DNA of 7,395 nt from an uncultured Paracoccaceae bacterium. Its GTDB lineage: Bacteria > Pseudomonadota > Alphaproteobacteria > Rhodobacterales > Rhodobacteraceae. Within the stretch, counting starts at the first letter, position 1. Each line of letters starts with the position of its first letter. The stretch spans positions 1-7,395 of the forward strand of contig CALHST010000254.1 in assembly GCA_938038825.1 (NCBI GenBank). Direction: 5' to 3'. Below the pieces are notes generated by a model. It was not told the origin of the DNA. It made no database searches and worked only from the letters and a program-made list of their open reading frames with translations. Both the position numbers and the translations under genes were made by a program. This document shows positions 1-5,874 of this stretch, piece by piece.

Positions 1-90
1 GACGGTGGCAAAGTCTCCGCAATCGCGGAAAGCGAGTTGCGATATCAAAAAGGGTCACGAAACATCGTTTTGAAAATGCCGAATACGTAG
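1..90 (+). CDS. Possible C-terminal end of an unidentified protein (5' end outside window)
   Basis: Reading from base 1, this frame is open for 29 codons and ends with TAG at 88-90. The tail contains ELRYQKGSRNIVLKMPNT, which looks like ordinary protein with charged and hydrophobic residues alternating as in a beta-strand region. I do not recognise the family. Support is positional. The stop codon directly abuts a palindromic repeat element at 91, just as the other copies of that element abut or overlap the ends of hpd and the antiporter gene. That would make this the convergent partner of hpd. Against it, all three plus-strand frames happen to be open over most of this short stretch, so the frame choice is not secure. 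Confidence 0.35.
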   Translation, partial: DGGKVSAIAESELRYQKGSRNIVLKMPNT

Positions 91-112
91 CGTGAGCTAA
101 AGCTCACCTTAC
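91..112 (-). repeat. REP-like palindromic element, copy 1
   Basis: This 22-nt element, read on the minus strand, has a GTAA head followed by G, the near-perfect palindrome GTGAGCTTTAGCTCAC and a final G. It is identical over all 22 nt to copy 4 (3912-3933) in the opposite orientation. Its head faces copy 2 across a 107-nt spacer. A GTAG also lies directly on its other side (87-90), so the head could be argued from either end. The GTAG-like tetranucleotide plus palindrome is the layout known for REP elements mobilised by RAYT-type transposases. No such transposase is in the window. Confidence 0.8.
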
Positions 113-219
113 AAGAAGACCCTGCCATAATCATGAATGGGGCAGGACACGCAGAGATCGGATCATACGATTATTTTCGCACACGCCGCGCATCAACTGT
201 GCAACCCTCTGCAGTATCC
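113..219. other. Spacer between repeat copies 1 and 2; no gene seen
   Basis: This 107-nt non-coding stretch lies between two inverted repeat copies. It contains a short inverted repeat, CCTGCC (121-126) and GGCAGG (141-146), with a 14-nt loop. Neither strand shows an ORF with a ribosome-binding site, and no T-tract terminator follows the small hairpin. The whole stretch 91-241 could fold into one long-range structure if transcribed. It lies downstream of hpd and of the probable gene end at 1-90. Confidence 0.45.
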
Positions 220-241
220 GTAAGGTGAGTTTTAGCTCACG
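220..241 (+). repeat. REP-like palindromic element, copy 2
   Basis: This is the same 22-nt element in plus orientation, with one substitution relative to copies 1 and 4: the palindrome reads GTGAGTTTTAGCTCAC, C to T in the left arm. The change breaks one pair of the internal palindrome. Its right edge directly abuts the hpd stop codon (TAA on the minus strand, 242-244). It forms an inverted pair with copy 1, matching at 21 of 22 positions, with no extension of complementarity beyond the 22 nt on either side. Confidence 0.8.
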
Positions 242-1345
242 TTATTGCGCAGCGACGTCGCCATAGTCACCCGCGGCCATTTCCTCGGCCTCGATGCTTT
301 CAAACAACGCTTTGAAATTCCCTTCGCCGAAGCCATCATCCCCTTTGCGTTGAATGAACTCAAAAAAGATTGGACCAATCACAGTTTTTGAAAAGATCTG
401 AAGCAATATCTTCGTCTCACCTCCATCCAGAACCCCTTCCCCATCAATCAGGATTCCGTGGCGTTTCATCCGATCAAAGGGTTCTTCATGCCCCTGCACG
501 CGTTCGCGGCTTTGGGCATAATAGGTCTCTGGCGGGCCGGGCATAAATGTCAGACCTCTTTCAGAGATCGCATCAGTGGCATCGTAAATGTCGCGCGCGC
601 CCACAGCGATGTGCTGGATACCTTCGCCGTTATACTTCTTAAGGTAGTTGACGATCTGGCCGGTCTCACCACGATCTTCATTGATTGGAATGCGAATCCG
701 ACCACAGGGAGAGGTCAACGCCCGCGAAAACAACCCGGTGTATTTGCCTTCGATGTCAAAAAACCGAATTTCGCGGAAGTTAAAGAGACGTTCGTAGAAC
801 TGGAACCACAGATCCATGTTTCCGGTGAACACATTATGGGTCAGGTGATCCAGATAATAGAACCCAACGCCTTCGGGCTTCGATTGGGCGATCCAGTCAA
901 ATTCCCAATTGTAAGGCGACGTGTCGTAATACTGATCAATGAAATAGATCAAGCTGCTACCGATCCCTTCGATCGCGGGCACATCCATGATTTTTCCCGG
1001 CCCGGAATATTCCTTGCCCCCGTTTTTCAACGCGTGGCTCAAAGCAACCTGCGCATCTGCGACGCGCCACCCCATAGACGGGGCACAGGGACCATGCGTT
1101 TCAACGAATTTGGCGGCAAAACTGTTGGGATCCGCATTCAAAACATACGTGATATCGCCTTGCTGCCAAAGCTCGACCATCTGCGTTTTGTGATTGGCGA
1201 CATGAGTGTAACCCATCTTTGCAAACAGATCCCGCAGCTCTTGCGGGTGAGGATGCGCAAATTCCACAAACTCAAAACCATCTGTGCCAGCAGGATTTTC
1301 AGCGGTGATCAAGGATTTTGGGGCATCATGTGGAAAAGGACCCAT
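242..1345 (-). CDS. hpd: 4-hydroxyphenylpyruvate dioxygenase
   Basis: A non-haem Fe(II) dioxygenase of the cytoplasm that converts 4-hydroxyphenylpyruvate and O2 to homogentisate and CO2, the second step of tyrosine catabolism. The 367-residue product has the usual length for bacterial HPPDs. It has two vicinal-oxygen-chelate halves. The catalytic C-terminal half carries the expected iron ligands: His167 in DHLTHNV, His245 in GEGIQHIAV and Glu329 in FFEFIQR. The family C-terminal signature around RKGDDGFGEGNFKALFESIE (333-352) is intact. The start is set at the ATG whose complement is 1343-1345, because AGGAG lies 8 nt upstream (1354-1358) and the protein then begins MGPFPHDAP. The frame stays open upstream to 1555, but that extension overlaps the divergent regulator gene. 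The stop codon abuts a repeat element. Genes for the next steps (homogentisate dioxygenase, fumarylacetoacetase) are not in the window. Confidence 0.96.
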   Translation of the reverse strand: MGPFPHDAPKSLITAENPAGTDGFEFVEFAHPHPQELRDLFAKMGYTHVANHKTQMVELWQQGDITYVLNADPNSFAAKFVETHGPCAPSMGWRVADAQVALSHALKNGGKEYSGPGKIMDVPAIEGIGSSLIYFIDQYYDTSPYNWEFDWIAQSKPEGVGFYYLDHLTHNVFTGNMDLWFQFYERLFNFREIRFFDIEGKYTGLFSRALTSPCGRIRIPINEDRGETGQIVNYLKKYNGEGIQHIAVGARDIYDATDAISERGLTFMPGPPETYYAQSRERVQGHEEPFDRMKRHGILIDGEGVLDGGETKILLQIFSKTVIGPIFFEFIQRKGDDGFGEGNFKALFESIEAEEMAAGDYGDVAAQ

Positions 1346-1367
1346 AAAGCGCACTCCTGTTACGAAA

Positions 1368-1395
1368 ATTCTTTCAATGCCTAAACTATGCGCAA
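1368..1395 (-). promoter_or_regulatory. Candidate sigma-70-type promoter of hpd
   Basis: On the minus strand TTGCGC (1390-1395) and AAGAAT (1368-1373) are separated by 16 nt, each matching 4 of 6 consensus bases. This would start transcription near 1361, leaving a short leader that still contains the AGGAG ribosome-binding site. The -35 hexamer overlaps the right half (as read on the minus strand) of the inverted repeat at 1388-1407. This is inference from motif match and position only. Confidence 0.3.
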
Positions 1396-1407
1396 ATCCC
1401 TGCGCAT
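1388..1407. promoter_or_regulatory. Inverted repeat, candidate operator of the AsnC-type regulator
   Basis: A perfect 7-bp inverted repeat, ATGCGCA, six bases (AATCCC), TGCGCAT, lies in the 141-bp gap between hpd and the divergent regulator gene. A further TGCGC follows at 1410-1414, giving three same-strand TGCGC copies within 26 bp. Lrp/AsnC proteins bind as dimers or higher oligomers to partly symmetric sites and often control a divergent neighbour, so this is the best operator candidate. It overlaps the predicted hpd -35 and lies about 25 bp upstream of the predicted regulator -35. Confidence 0.45.
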
Positions 1408-1432
1408 TCTGCGCGTTCTCACAAGACATTCC

Positions 1433-1461
1433 TTGATAGTTCGCGTAAACCTCGCAAAAAT
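1433..1461 (+). promoter_or_regulatory. Candidate promoter of the Lrp/AsnC-family gene
   Basis: TTGATA (1433-1438, 5 of 6 consensus bases) and AAAAAT (1456-1461, 4 of 6) are separated by 17 bp. Transcription would begin near 1468, giving a leader of about 19 nt. No strong Shine-Dalgarno sequence is visible in front of the ATG at 1487. The assignment rests on motif match alone. Confidence 0.35.
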
Positions 1462-1486
1462 GACCAAAAATCGATAAGTTTGCCGC

Positions 1487-1945
1487 ATGACGCTTGATCC
1501 AACTGACACATTGCTCTTGGCTGCCCTGCAGAAGAACGCCCATGTTACTGCGCAAGAATTGGGGGCTCAGCTAAACCTGTCCGCCAGTCAAGCAGGGCGC
1601 AGGCGCCAACGTCTTGAGGCAGAAGGCTATGTCAGCGCGTACGTGGCGCGCCTGAACGCGGATAAGCTGGGACTTAAAGTACAAGGCTTTGTACAAGTGC
1701 ACTTACATCAACACGGACCCGAAACATCTGCCAGCTTTGCTCGGCTTGTGCGCACGCGCCCAGAAATAACAAGCGCATGGACATTGACCGGGGATGCAGA
1801 TTACCTGTTACGCGTGTATTGTGACGATCTCAGTGCATTGAACCGGTTGATACACGATGTCTTGCTGCCCCATGATGCTGTGGCAAAGGTGCATAGTCAG
1901 ATTGTCATGGATCAATTGAAGCAGGACAGCCCCCTGCCAACATGA
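1487..1945 (+). CDS. Lrp/AsnC family transcriptional regulator
   Basis: A 152-residue DNA-binding regulator of the leucine-responsive/AsnC family, which normally senses an amino acid or related metabolite. Residues 3-60 form the winged helix-turn-helix: an opening LDPTDTLLLAALQ helix, then TAQELGAQLNLSASQAGRRR as helix-turn-helix and recognition helix, then EAEGYVSAYVARLN. Residues 65-145 form the ligand-binding/oligomerisation (RAM) domain, with the typical GDADYLLRV strand at 102-110. Length and layout are normal for the family. The gene is divergent from hpd across a 141-bp region containing an inverted repeat, so control of tyrosine catabolism is the natural inference, though the effector is unknown. 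The antiporter gene follows 50 bp downstream on the same strand. The start codon has only a weak upstream purine stretch. Confidence 0.92.
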   Translation: MTLDPTDTLLLAALQKNAHVTAQELGAQLNLSASQAGRRRQRLEAEGYVSAYVARLNADKLGLKVQGFVQVHLHQHGPETSASFARLVRTRPEITSAWTLTGDADYLLRVYCDDLSALNRLIHDVLLPHDAVAKVHSQIVMDQLKQDSPLPT

Positions 1946-1995
1946 ATTTCCATAACCGCGCCTATTTCGCGCCCAGATAAACACGAGACCCCGTC

Positions 1996-3885
1996 ATGGA
2001 AAGCTTCCTATATCAAGCGTCAATCTATTTGGCGGCTGCAGTGATCGCAGTGCCGATTGCTGCACGTCTAGGATTAGGATCCGTTCTGGGTTACCTCGCC
2101 GCGGGCATCATCATTGGCCCTGCGCTGGGGCTTGTCGGCGCGGAAACCGAAGATCTGCAGCATTTCGCTGAATTTGGCGTGGTTATGATGCTGTTCCTGA
2201 TCGGTTTAGAGCTGGAACCCCGCGCCCTTTGGGACATGCGCCATCGGCTGTTGGGATTGGGCGGCTTGCAGGTCACCTTGTCGACTTTGGCGCTTATGGG
2301 AATTGCAATGGCGTACGGGCAGCCCTGGGGAGTCGCCTTGGCGATTGGCCTGACCCTTGCCTTAAGCTCGACGGCTATCGTTTTGCAAACATTGGCGGAA
2401 AAAGGGTTGATGCAGACCCAAGGCGGGCGTTCAGTCTTTAGTGTTTTACTGACACAAGACATCGCAGTGATCCCAATTTTGGCTTTCTTGCCGTTGCTAT
2501 CTGTGGTGTTGCCCGTTTCCATAAATCCAGATGGGTCCATCGCACGGGCAAGCGATACGGATCATGGTGGCGATGGGCATCACGGCCCTGCTTTAAGCTT
2601 GGTTGATGGCTTGCCCGCCTGGGGCGTGACCTTGGTCACGATTGGCGCTATCGCCGCTGTGATCTTTGTTGGTGTGTACCTGACGCGCCCTGTGTTTCGC
2701 TATATTCACGCGGCCCACCTGCGCGAGATGTATACCGCTTTGGCGTTGCTTATTGTTGTCAGCATTTCATTCCTGATGATGTTGGTGGGTTTGTCACCTG
2801 CCTTGGGCGCCTTCCTCGCTGGTGTGGTCTTGGCCAACAGCGAATTCCGACATGAACTGGAAACGGACCTTGAACCTTTCAAGGGCCTCCTGTTGGGGCT
2901 GTTCTTTATCACAGTGGGTGCTGGAATTAATTTCGCCCTGTTGATGTCCAATCTGTGGGCCATCATATCCATGGCCGTGCTGGTTATTCTGGTCAAAATG
3001 GCCGTTCTTTGGGGATTGGGCAAAGCGTTTGGCCTGCATGGGCGGGATCAATGGTTGTTCGCACTTGGGCTTGCCCAAGCTGGGGAATTTGGATTTGTCC
3101 TTGTGTCTTTCAGCCTTCAACAAGGCGTCATACCGCAAGGTGTAGCCGAAACATTGTTACTGGTGATCGCGCTGTCGATGTTGATCACACCTTTGCTGTT
3201 TATTCTTTATGATGTCATCTCGAAGCGCAGCGCACACAGTGGCCGCACGCATACAGCGGATGATTTCGAAGACGATGGCCCTGTCATTATTGCCGGGATT
3301 GGCCGCTTTGGTCAGATTGTGAACCGATTGGTGGTGGCGTCCGGGCATAAAACAGTTGTGCTGGACCATAATCCCAAAACCATCGAACTTATGCGACGAT
3401 TTGGATTCAAAGGATACTTGGGTGACCCAACGCGACCAGATATCTTGCGCCGCGCAGGATTGGCGGACGCCCGTGTCCTGGTTGTTGCTTTGGATGATCC
3501 TGACGCTGCGGTGGCGTTGGTCACCTATGCCCGTGCTCAACAGCCGGATTTGCATATTGTGGCACGCGCCTATGATCGGAGATCCGTTTTCCGTTTGTTC
3601 AAAGCCGGAGCAAACGACATCGTCCGTGAGATGTTTGACAGCAGCTTACGGTGTGGCCGGTATGTATTGGAAAACATGGGGCTCAGCGAATTTGAAGCGG
3701 CGGAAGCAACGCGTGTTTTTTATGAAATGGATCGATACGGGGTACGTGAGCTGGCTCAGCTATGGCGAGATGATGTGCCCACACAAAAGAACCAACCCTA
3801 CATAGATCGTGCGCGTGAGCTTCAACAAGAATTGGAATTTGCGCTCGCGCAGCAAGCTGACGAAACCAACAAACACCGCGCGTGA
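1996..3885 (+). CDS. KefB/KefC-type monovalent cation:proton antiporter (CPA2) with RCK/TrkA-N domain
   Basis: An inner-membrane antiporter or channel-like exporter of the KefB/C group, which moves K+ (or Na+) against H+ and in enterobacteria protects against electrophiles. It has 629 residues, the usual KefC length. Residues 5 to about 405 hold 12-13 hydrophobic segments of the Na+/H+ exchanger fold. These include VVMMLFLIGLELEP (62-75), the Gln154-Asp155 pair in LLTQDIAVIP matching the conserved KefC QD, and SPALGAFLAGVVLANSEF (267-284). Residues 428-545 are a TrkA-N/RCK nucleotide-binding domain with GIGRFG (434-439) and an acidic residue, Asp457, after the second strand. A charged helical tail follows. 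A His/Asp/Gly-rich loop (DTDHGGDGHHG, 187-197) is distinctive. No KefF/KefG-like partner is nearby. The gap to the regulator gene is 50 bp and no clear independent promoter is seen. The TGA stop lies inside a palindromic repeat, and the last codons are contributed by or adjoin it. Transport specificity is inferred only. Confidence 0.92.
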   Translation: MESFLYQASIYLAAAVIAVPIAARLGLGSVLGYLAAGIIIGPALGLVGAETEDLQHFAEFGVVMMLFLIGLELEPRALWDMRHRLLGLGGLQVTLSTLALMGIAMAYGQPWGVALAIGLTLALSSTAIVLQTLAEKGLMQTQGGRSVFSVLLTQDIAVIPILAFLPLLSVVLPVSINPDGSIARASDTDHGGDGHHGPALSLVDGLPAWGVTLVTIGAIAAVIFVGVYLTRPVFRYIHAAHLREMYTALALLIVVSISFLMMLVGLSPALGAFLAGVVLANSEFRHELETDLEPFKGLLLGLFFITVGAGINFALLMSNLWAIISMAVLVILVKMAVLWGLGKAFGLHGRDQWLFALGLAQAGEFGFVLVSFSLQQGVIPQGVAETLLLVIALSMLITPLLFILYDVISKRSAHSGRTHTADDFEDDGPVIIAGIGRFGQIVNRLVVASGHKTVVLDHNPKTIELMRRFGFKGYLGDPTRPDILRRAGLADARVLVVALDDPDAAVALVTYARAQQPDLHIVARAYDRRSVFRLFKAGANDIVREMFDSSLRCGRYVLENMGLSEFEAAEATRVFYEMDRYGVRELAQLWRDDVPTQKNQPYIDRARELQQELEFALAQQADETNKHRA

Positions 3886-3902
3886 GCTAAAGCTCACCCT
3901 AC
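3881..3902 (-). repeat. REP-like palindromic element, copy 3, overlapping the antiporter stop codon
   Basis: Read on the minus strand it has a GTAG head, then G, GTGAGCTTTAGCTCAC and G. It differs from copies 1 and 4 only at the fourth base of the head. The antiporter's TGA (3883-3885) is part of the palindrome arm, so the repeat supplies the translation stop of that gene. Copy 4 faces it 9 nt away. Confidence 0.82.
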
Positions 3903-3911
3903 ATGTATGGT

Positions 3912-3933
3912 GTAAGGTGAGCTTTAGCTCACG
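3912..3933 (+). repeat. REP-like palindromic element, copy 4
   Basis: GTAA head, G, the palindrome GTGAGCTTTAGCTCAC and G, in plus orientation. It is identical to copy 1 in reverse orientation. It ends 27 bp before the cobT stop codon. Together with copy 3 it gives the same head-to-head arrangement as copies 1 and 2. Confidence 0.82.
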
Positions 3934-3960
3934 CGTCGATAGCCTTGGTTGTCGGGGTGT

Positions 3961-4971
3961 TTATCCGTCTGTAACGCCTGCTTCGGCAAAGGTGGCCATG
4001 CCAGAATGACAGGCAATCGCCCCTTTCAGAACACCCAAGGCCAATGCCGCGCCGGAGCCTTCGCCCAGACGCAGACCAAGGGACAGCAAAGGGTCTTTGC
4101 CCAAATGTTTCAGAACATTGGCATGTGCGCCCTCTGCGGACAAATGGCCCGCCACCACATGATCCAACGCGCCTTTGGTCGTTTCCGCCAGACAGGCCGC
4201 TGCCGCCGAACAAATGAAGCCGTCCAAAATCACCGGGATGCGCACAGTCCGCGCGCGCGCGATTGCGCCCGCCATTCCTGCCAGCTCGCGCCCACCAAGG
4301 CGGCGTAAAATCTCTAATCCGTCACCTGTTTGTGCGTGCAGGGACACTCCATCCGCGACAACCTGCGTTTTCAAATCCAACGCGTCACCGCTGACCCCTG
4401 TGCCTGCCCCGGTCCAGTCACGGGCAGTGCCGCCAAAAAGTGCGGTGCATATCGCTGCTGCAGATGTGGTGTTTGCAATTCCCATTTCTCCGGTAACCAG
4501 AACATCCGCGTCTGGGTTAACCGCATCCCACCCTGCCGTGAACGCTGCGACACACGCATCTTCGGACATTGCCGGGCCTTGGGTGAAATCCTTTGTTGGC
4601 GAGTCCAGATCCAAAGCGATGACACTAAGGTCTGCTCCAAAAGCTTTGCACAGCTGATTGATCGCAGCCCCGCCCGCGTCGAAATTGAGCACCATTTGAG
4701 CCGTCACTTCGGGCGGAAACGCAGAGACACCGCGCGCAGCGACACCATGGTTGCCAGCAAAGACCAAAGCTTGCGGTGCGGTCATGGAGGGTCGGTCCGT
4801 ACCGCGCCATCCGGCATACCAAATCGCCAAGTCCTCAAGCCGACCAAGTGCCCCCGGCGGCTTGGTCAATTGGCTGTTGCGGGCTGCAGCGCCCTCTAAT
4901 GCGGTGGTGTCTGGCCCAGGTGCTGCAGCTAGAGTTTCGCGAATATCGTCGAGAGTGGAAAACTGGCCCAT
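3961..4971 (-). CDS. cobT: Nicotinate-nucleotide--dimethylbenzimidazole phosphoribosyltransferase
   Basis: A cytoplasmic enzyme of cobalamin nucleotide-loop assembly. It transfers the phosphoribosyl group of nicotinate mononucleotide to 5,6-dimethylbenzimidazole, giving alpha-ribazole 5'-phosphate and nicotinate (called CobU in the Pseudomonas denitrificans scheme). The 336-residue length is normal. Conserved stretches are visible in order: LTKPPGALGRLE (35-46), FAGNHGV (71-77), TGEMGIANTTSAAA (160-173), DGFICSAAA (250-258) and the C-terminal RLGEGSGAA (301-309). Glu304 of the last motif corresponds to the catalytic glutamate of the Salmonella enzyme. The start is well supported: GAGGAG lies 5 nt before the ATG at 4969-4971. 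The gene diverges from cobS, whose enzyme acts two steps later or directly on the product. The 3' end faces the antiporter gene, with the repeat hairpin between them. Confidence 0.96.
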   Translation of the reverse strand: MGQFSTLDDIRETLAAAPGPDTTALEGAAARNSQLTKPPGALGRLEDLAIWYAGWRGTDRPSMTAPQALVFAGNHGVAARGVSAFPPEVTAQMVLNFDAGGAAINQLCKAFGADLSVIALDLDSPTKDFTQGPAMSEDACVAAFTAGWDAVNPDADVLVTGEMGIANTTSAAAICTALFGGTARDWTGAGTGVSGDALDLKTQVVADGVSLHAQTGDGLEILRRLGGRELAGMAGAIARARTVRIPVILDGFICSAAAACLAETTKGALDHVVAGHLSAEGAHANVLKHLGKDPLLSLGLRLGEGSGAALALGVLKGAIACHSGMATFAEAGVTDG

Positions 4972-5048
4972 GACTGCTCCTCATTGCATCTTTGTTGCGC
5001 TCTCATTACCGATTGCGGCACCGTTCACAACCCAGCAGAGCCGCCCCA
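4972..5048. promoter_or_regulatory. Divergent cobT/cobS intergenic region
   Basis: Only 77 bp separate the two start codons, so both promoters and leaders must be packed here or overlap. The cobT Shine-Dalgarno GAGGAG is clear. The cobS side has only a weak GCAGAG about 10 nt before its ATG. I found no convincing -35/-10 pair on either strand, and the gap is too short to hold a full cobalamin riboswitch. Confidence 0.4.
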
Positions 5049-5801
5049 ATGCGCGACAAAACCGTCATCCAGTCAATTCGCCCAGCCGACCTTTTGCTGG
5101 CGGGCGTTTTGCTGACCCGACTGCCCTTGCCCAGATTAACCGAAGCCCAGTTTTCCCGTGGCGCAGCGGCCGTTTGGGCCTATCCGATTGTTGGGGCGGT
5201 TTTGGGCATGATTGGGGCTTGCGTCTGGGGCATTGCGGGCTGGTTTGGCCTGCCTATTCATCTACAGGCGGGGTTTACATTGTCAGCACTTATCTTGATG
5301 ACGGGCGCTTTGCATGAAGATGGTTTGGCGGATACCGCAGACGGCCTATGGGGAGGCCACACGGCAGAGCGACGACTAGACATCATGAAAGACAGCCGCA
5401 TTGGTGCCTATGGGGTGATTGCCCTTGTCATGGGGATTGGCTTGCGCTGGTCTGCATTGACCCTAAGCGGTCCCGTTGCCCTGATCGTCTCGGCAACTTT
5501 GTCTCGCGCTGTGCTGCCGGGCATGATGAGCGTTGTGCCTTTTGCGCGCAGTACCGGACTTGCCCACAGCGTTGGTCACCCCCCAATCGCTTTGTCTGGA
5601 CTGGCACTGATGATAGGGGGCGCAATCGCCTTGTTTTCCAGTGGCTTCATCGCTGGCTTGGGTGCCGTTTTTATCGCGATCTTGGCCGCCATCGGAATGC
5701 AGGCGCTTGCGCGGTCCAAGATCAACGGCATCACAGGCGACATCCTTGGTGCGACACAACAAGTTTGTGAGATCCTGATCTTGTGCTGGCTGATTTCCTA
5801 A
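5049..5801 (+). CDS. cobS: Adenosylcobinamide-GDP ribazoletransferase (cobalamin synthase)
   Basis: An integral membrane enzyme that joins adenosylcobinamide-GDP to alpha-ribazole (or its 5'-phosphate), releasing GMP and forming adenosylcobalamin (or its phosphate). It is named CobV in the P. denitrificans scheme. The product is 250 residues, typical for the family. The diagnostic cytoplasmic motif HEDGLADTADGLWGG (89-103) is intact, followed by RRLDIMKDSRIGAYGVIAL (108-126) and the C-terminal GDILGATQQVCEI (230-242). Hydrophobic segments lie roughly at 41-63, 73-88, 121-150, 182-215 and 236-249. I chose the ATG at 5049 because the protein then opens like its relatives (RPADLLLAGVLLTRLPLP). 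The frame is open to a TTG at 4992, but that would add 19 uncharacteristic residues and run almost to the cobT start. It diverges from cobT and converges on carD. Confidence 0.94.
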   Translation: MRDKTVIQSIRPADLLLAGVLLTRLPLPRLTEAQFSRGAAAVWAYPIVGAVLGMIGACVWGIAGWFGLPIHLQAGFTLSALILMTGALHEDGLADTADGLWGGHTAERRLDIMKDSRIGAYGVIALVMGIGLRWSALTLSGPVALIVSATLSRAVLPGMMSVVPFARSTGLAHSVGHPPIALSGLALMIGGAIALFSSGFIAGLGAVFIAILAAIGMQALARSKINGITGDILGATQQVCEILILCWLIS

Positions 5802-5811
5802 AGCCCTCGCG

Positions 5812-5850
5812 AAAACAAAAAACCCCCAATCTTTTGGAAAGATTGAGGGG
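5812..5850 (-). terminator. Rho-independent terminator of carD
   Basis: On the minus strand the arms CCCC and CAATCTTT, separated by one bulged T, pair with AAAGATTG and GGGG around a three-base CCA loop. The stem is followed directly by TTTTTTGTTTT. This is a textbook intrinsic terminator 25 bp past the carD stop codon. Read from the plus strand the same hairpin follows cobS, but no T-run comes after it, so it would act less well for cobS. Confidence 0.88.
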
Positions 5851-5863
5851 CTTGGATTCCAAG
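5851..5863. repeat. Small inverted repeat beside the carD terminator
   Basis: CTTGGA and TCCAAG surround a single T, between the terminator stem and the carD stop codon. It could form a five-pair stem with a three-base loop in RNA just ahead of the terminator, or be a small symmetric protein site. It may also be chance. Confidence 0.3.
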
Positions 5864-5874
5864 TGCAGGGCCGT

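Larger units (their letters stand above)
3879..3935. terminator. Long hairpin formed by repeat copies 3 and 4 between convergent genes
   Basis: Arms 3879-3903 and 3911-3935 are complementary over 25 positions with a single C-A mismatch, leaving a 7-nt loop. The structure can form in RNA from either strand and sits exactly between the converging antiporter and cobT genes. No run of T follows on the plus strand. On the minus strand a moderately T-rich stretch (GTGTTTGTTGGTTT) follows, so it may help end cobT transcription. It is not a canonical intrinsic terminator. Protection of 3' ends from exonucleases is an equally good reading. Confidence 0.5.

Noticed and set aside
16..29. TCCGC-AATC-GCGGA hairpin
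   Set aside because: It is short, lies inside the probable coding frame, has no T-run, and is likely chance in GC-rich DNA.
91..241. CRISPR array or insertion-sequence ends
   Set aside because: Only two inverted copies are present per site, with no regularly spaced direct repeats, no transposase and no target-site duplication visible around the pair.
458..1384. Long plus-strand open frame of 308 codons opposite hpd
   Set aside because: It is antisense to a clearly identified enzyme with all catalytic residues intact, its translation resembles no family, and it is explained by codon bias of hpd.
1346..1555. N-terminal extension of hpd by 70 residues to a start at 1555
   Set aside because: It overlaps the divergent Lrp/AsnC gene, adds residues not seen at the start of HPPDs, and ignores the AGGAG-ATG at 1345.
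4992..5048. TTG start of cobS 19 codons upstream
   Set aside because: The added residues are Arg/His/Ser-rich and unlike CobS N-termini. The ATG at 5049 gives the normal family length.
4972..5048. Cobalamin riboswitch upstream of the cob genes
   Set aside because: The gap is only 77 bp and I see no B12-box-like conserved core. Such riboswitches need roughly 200 nt.
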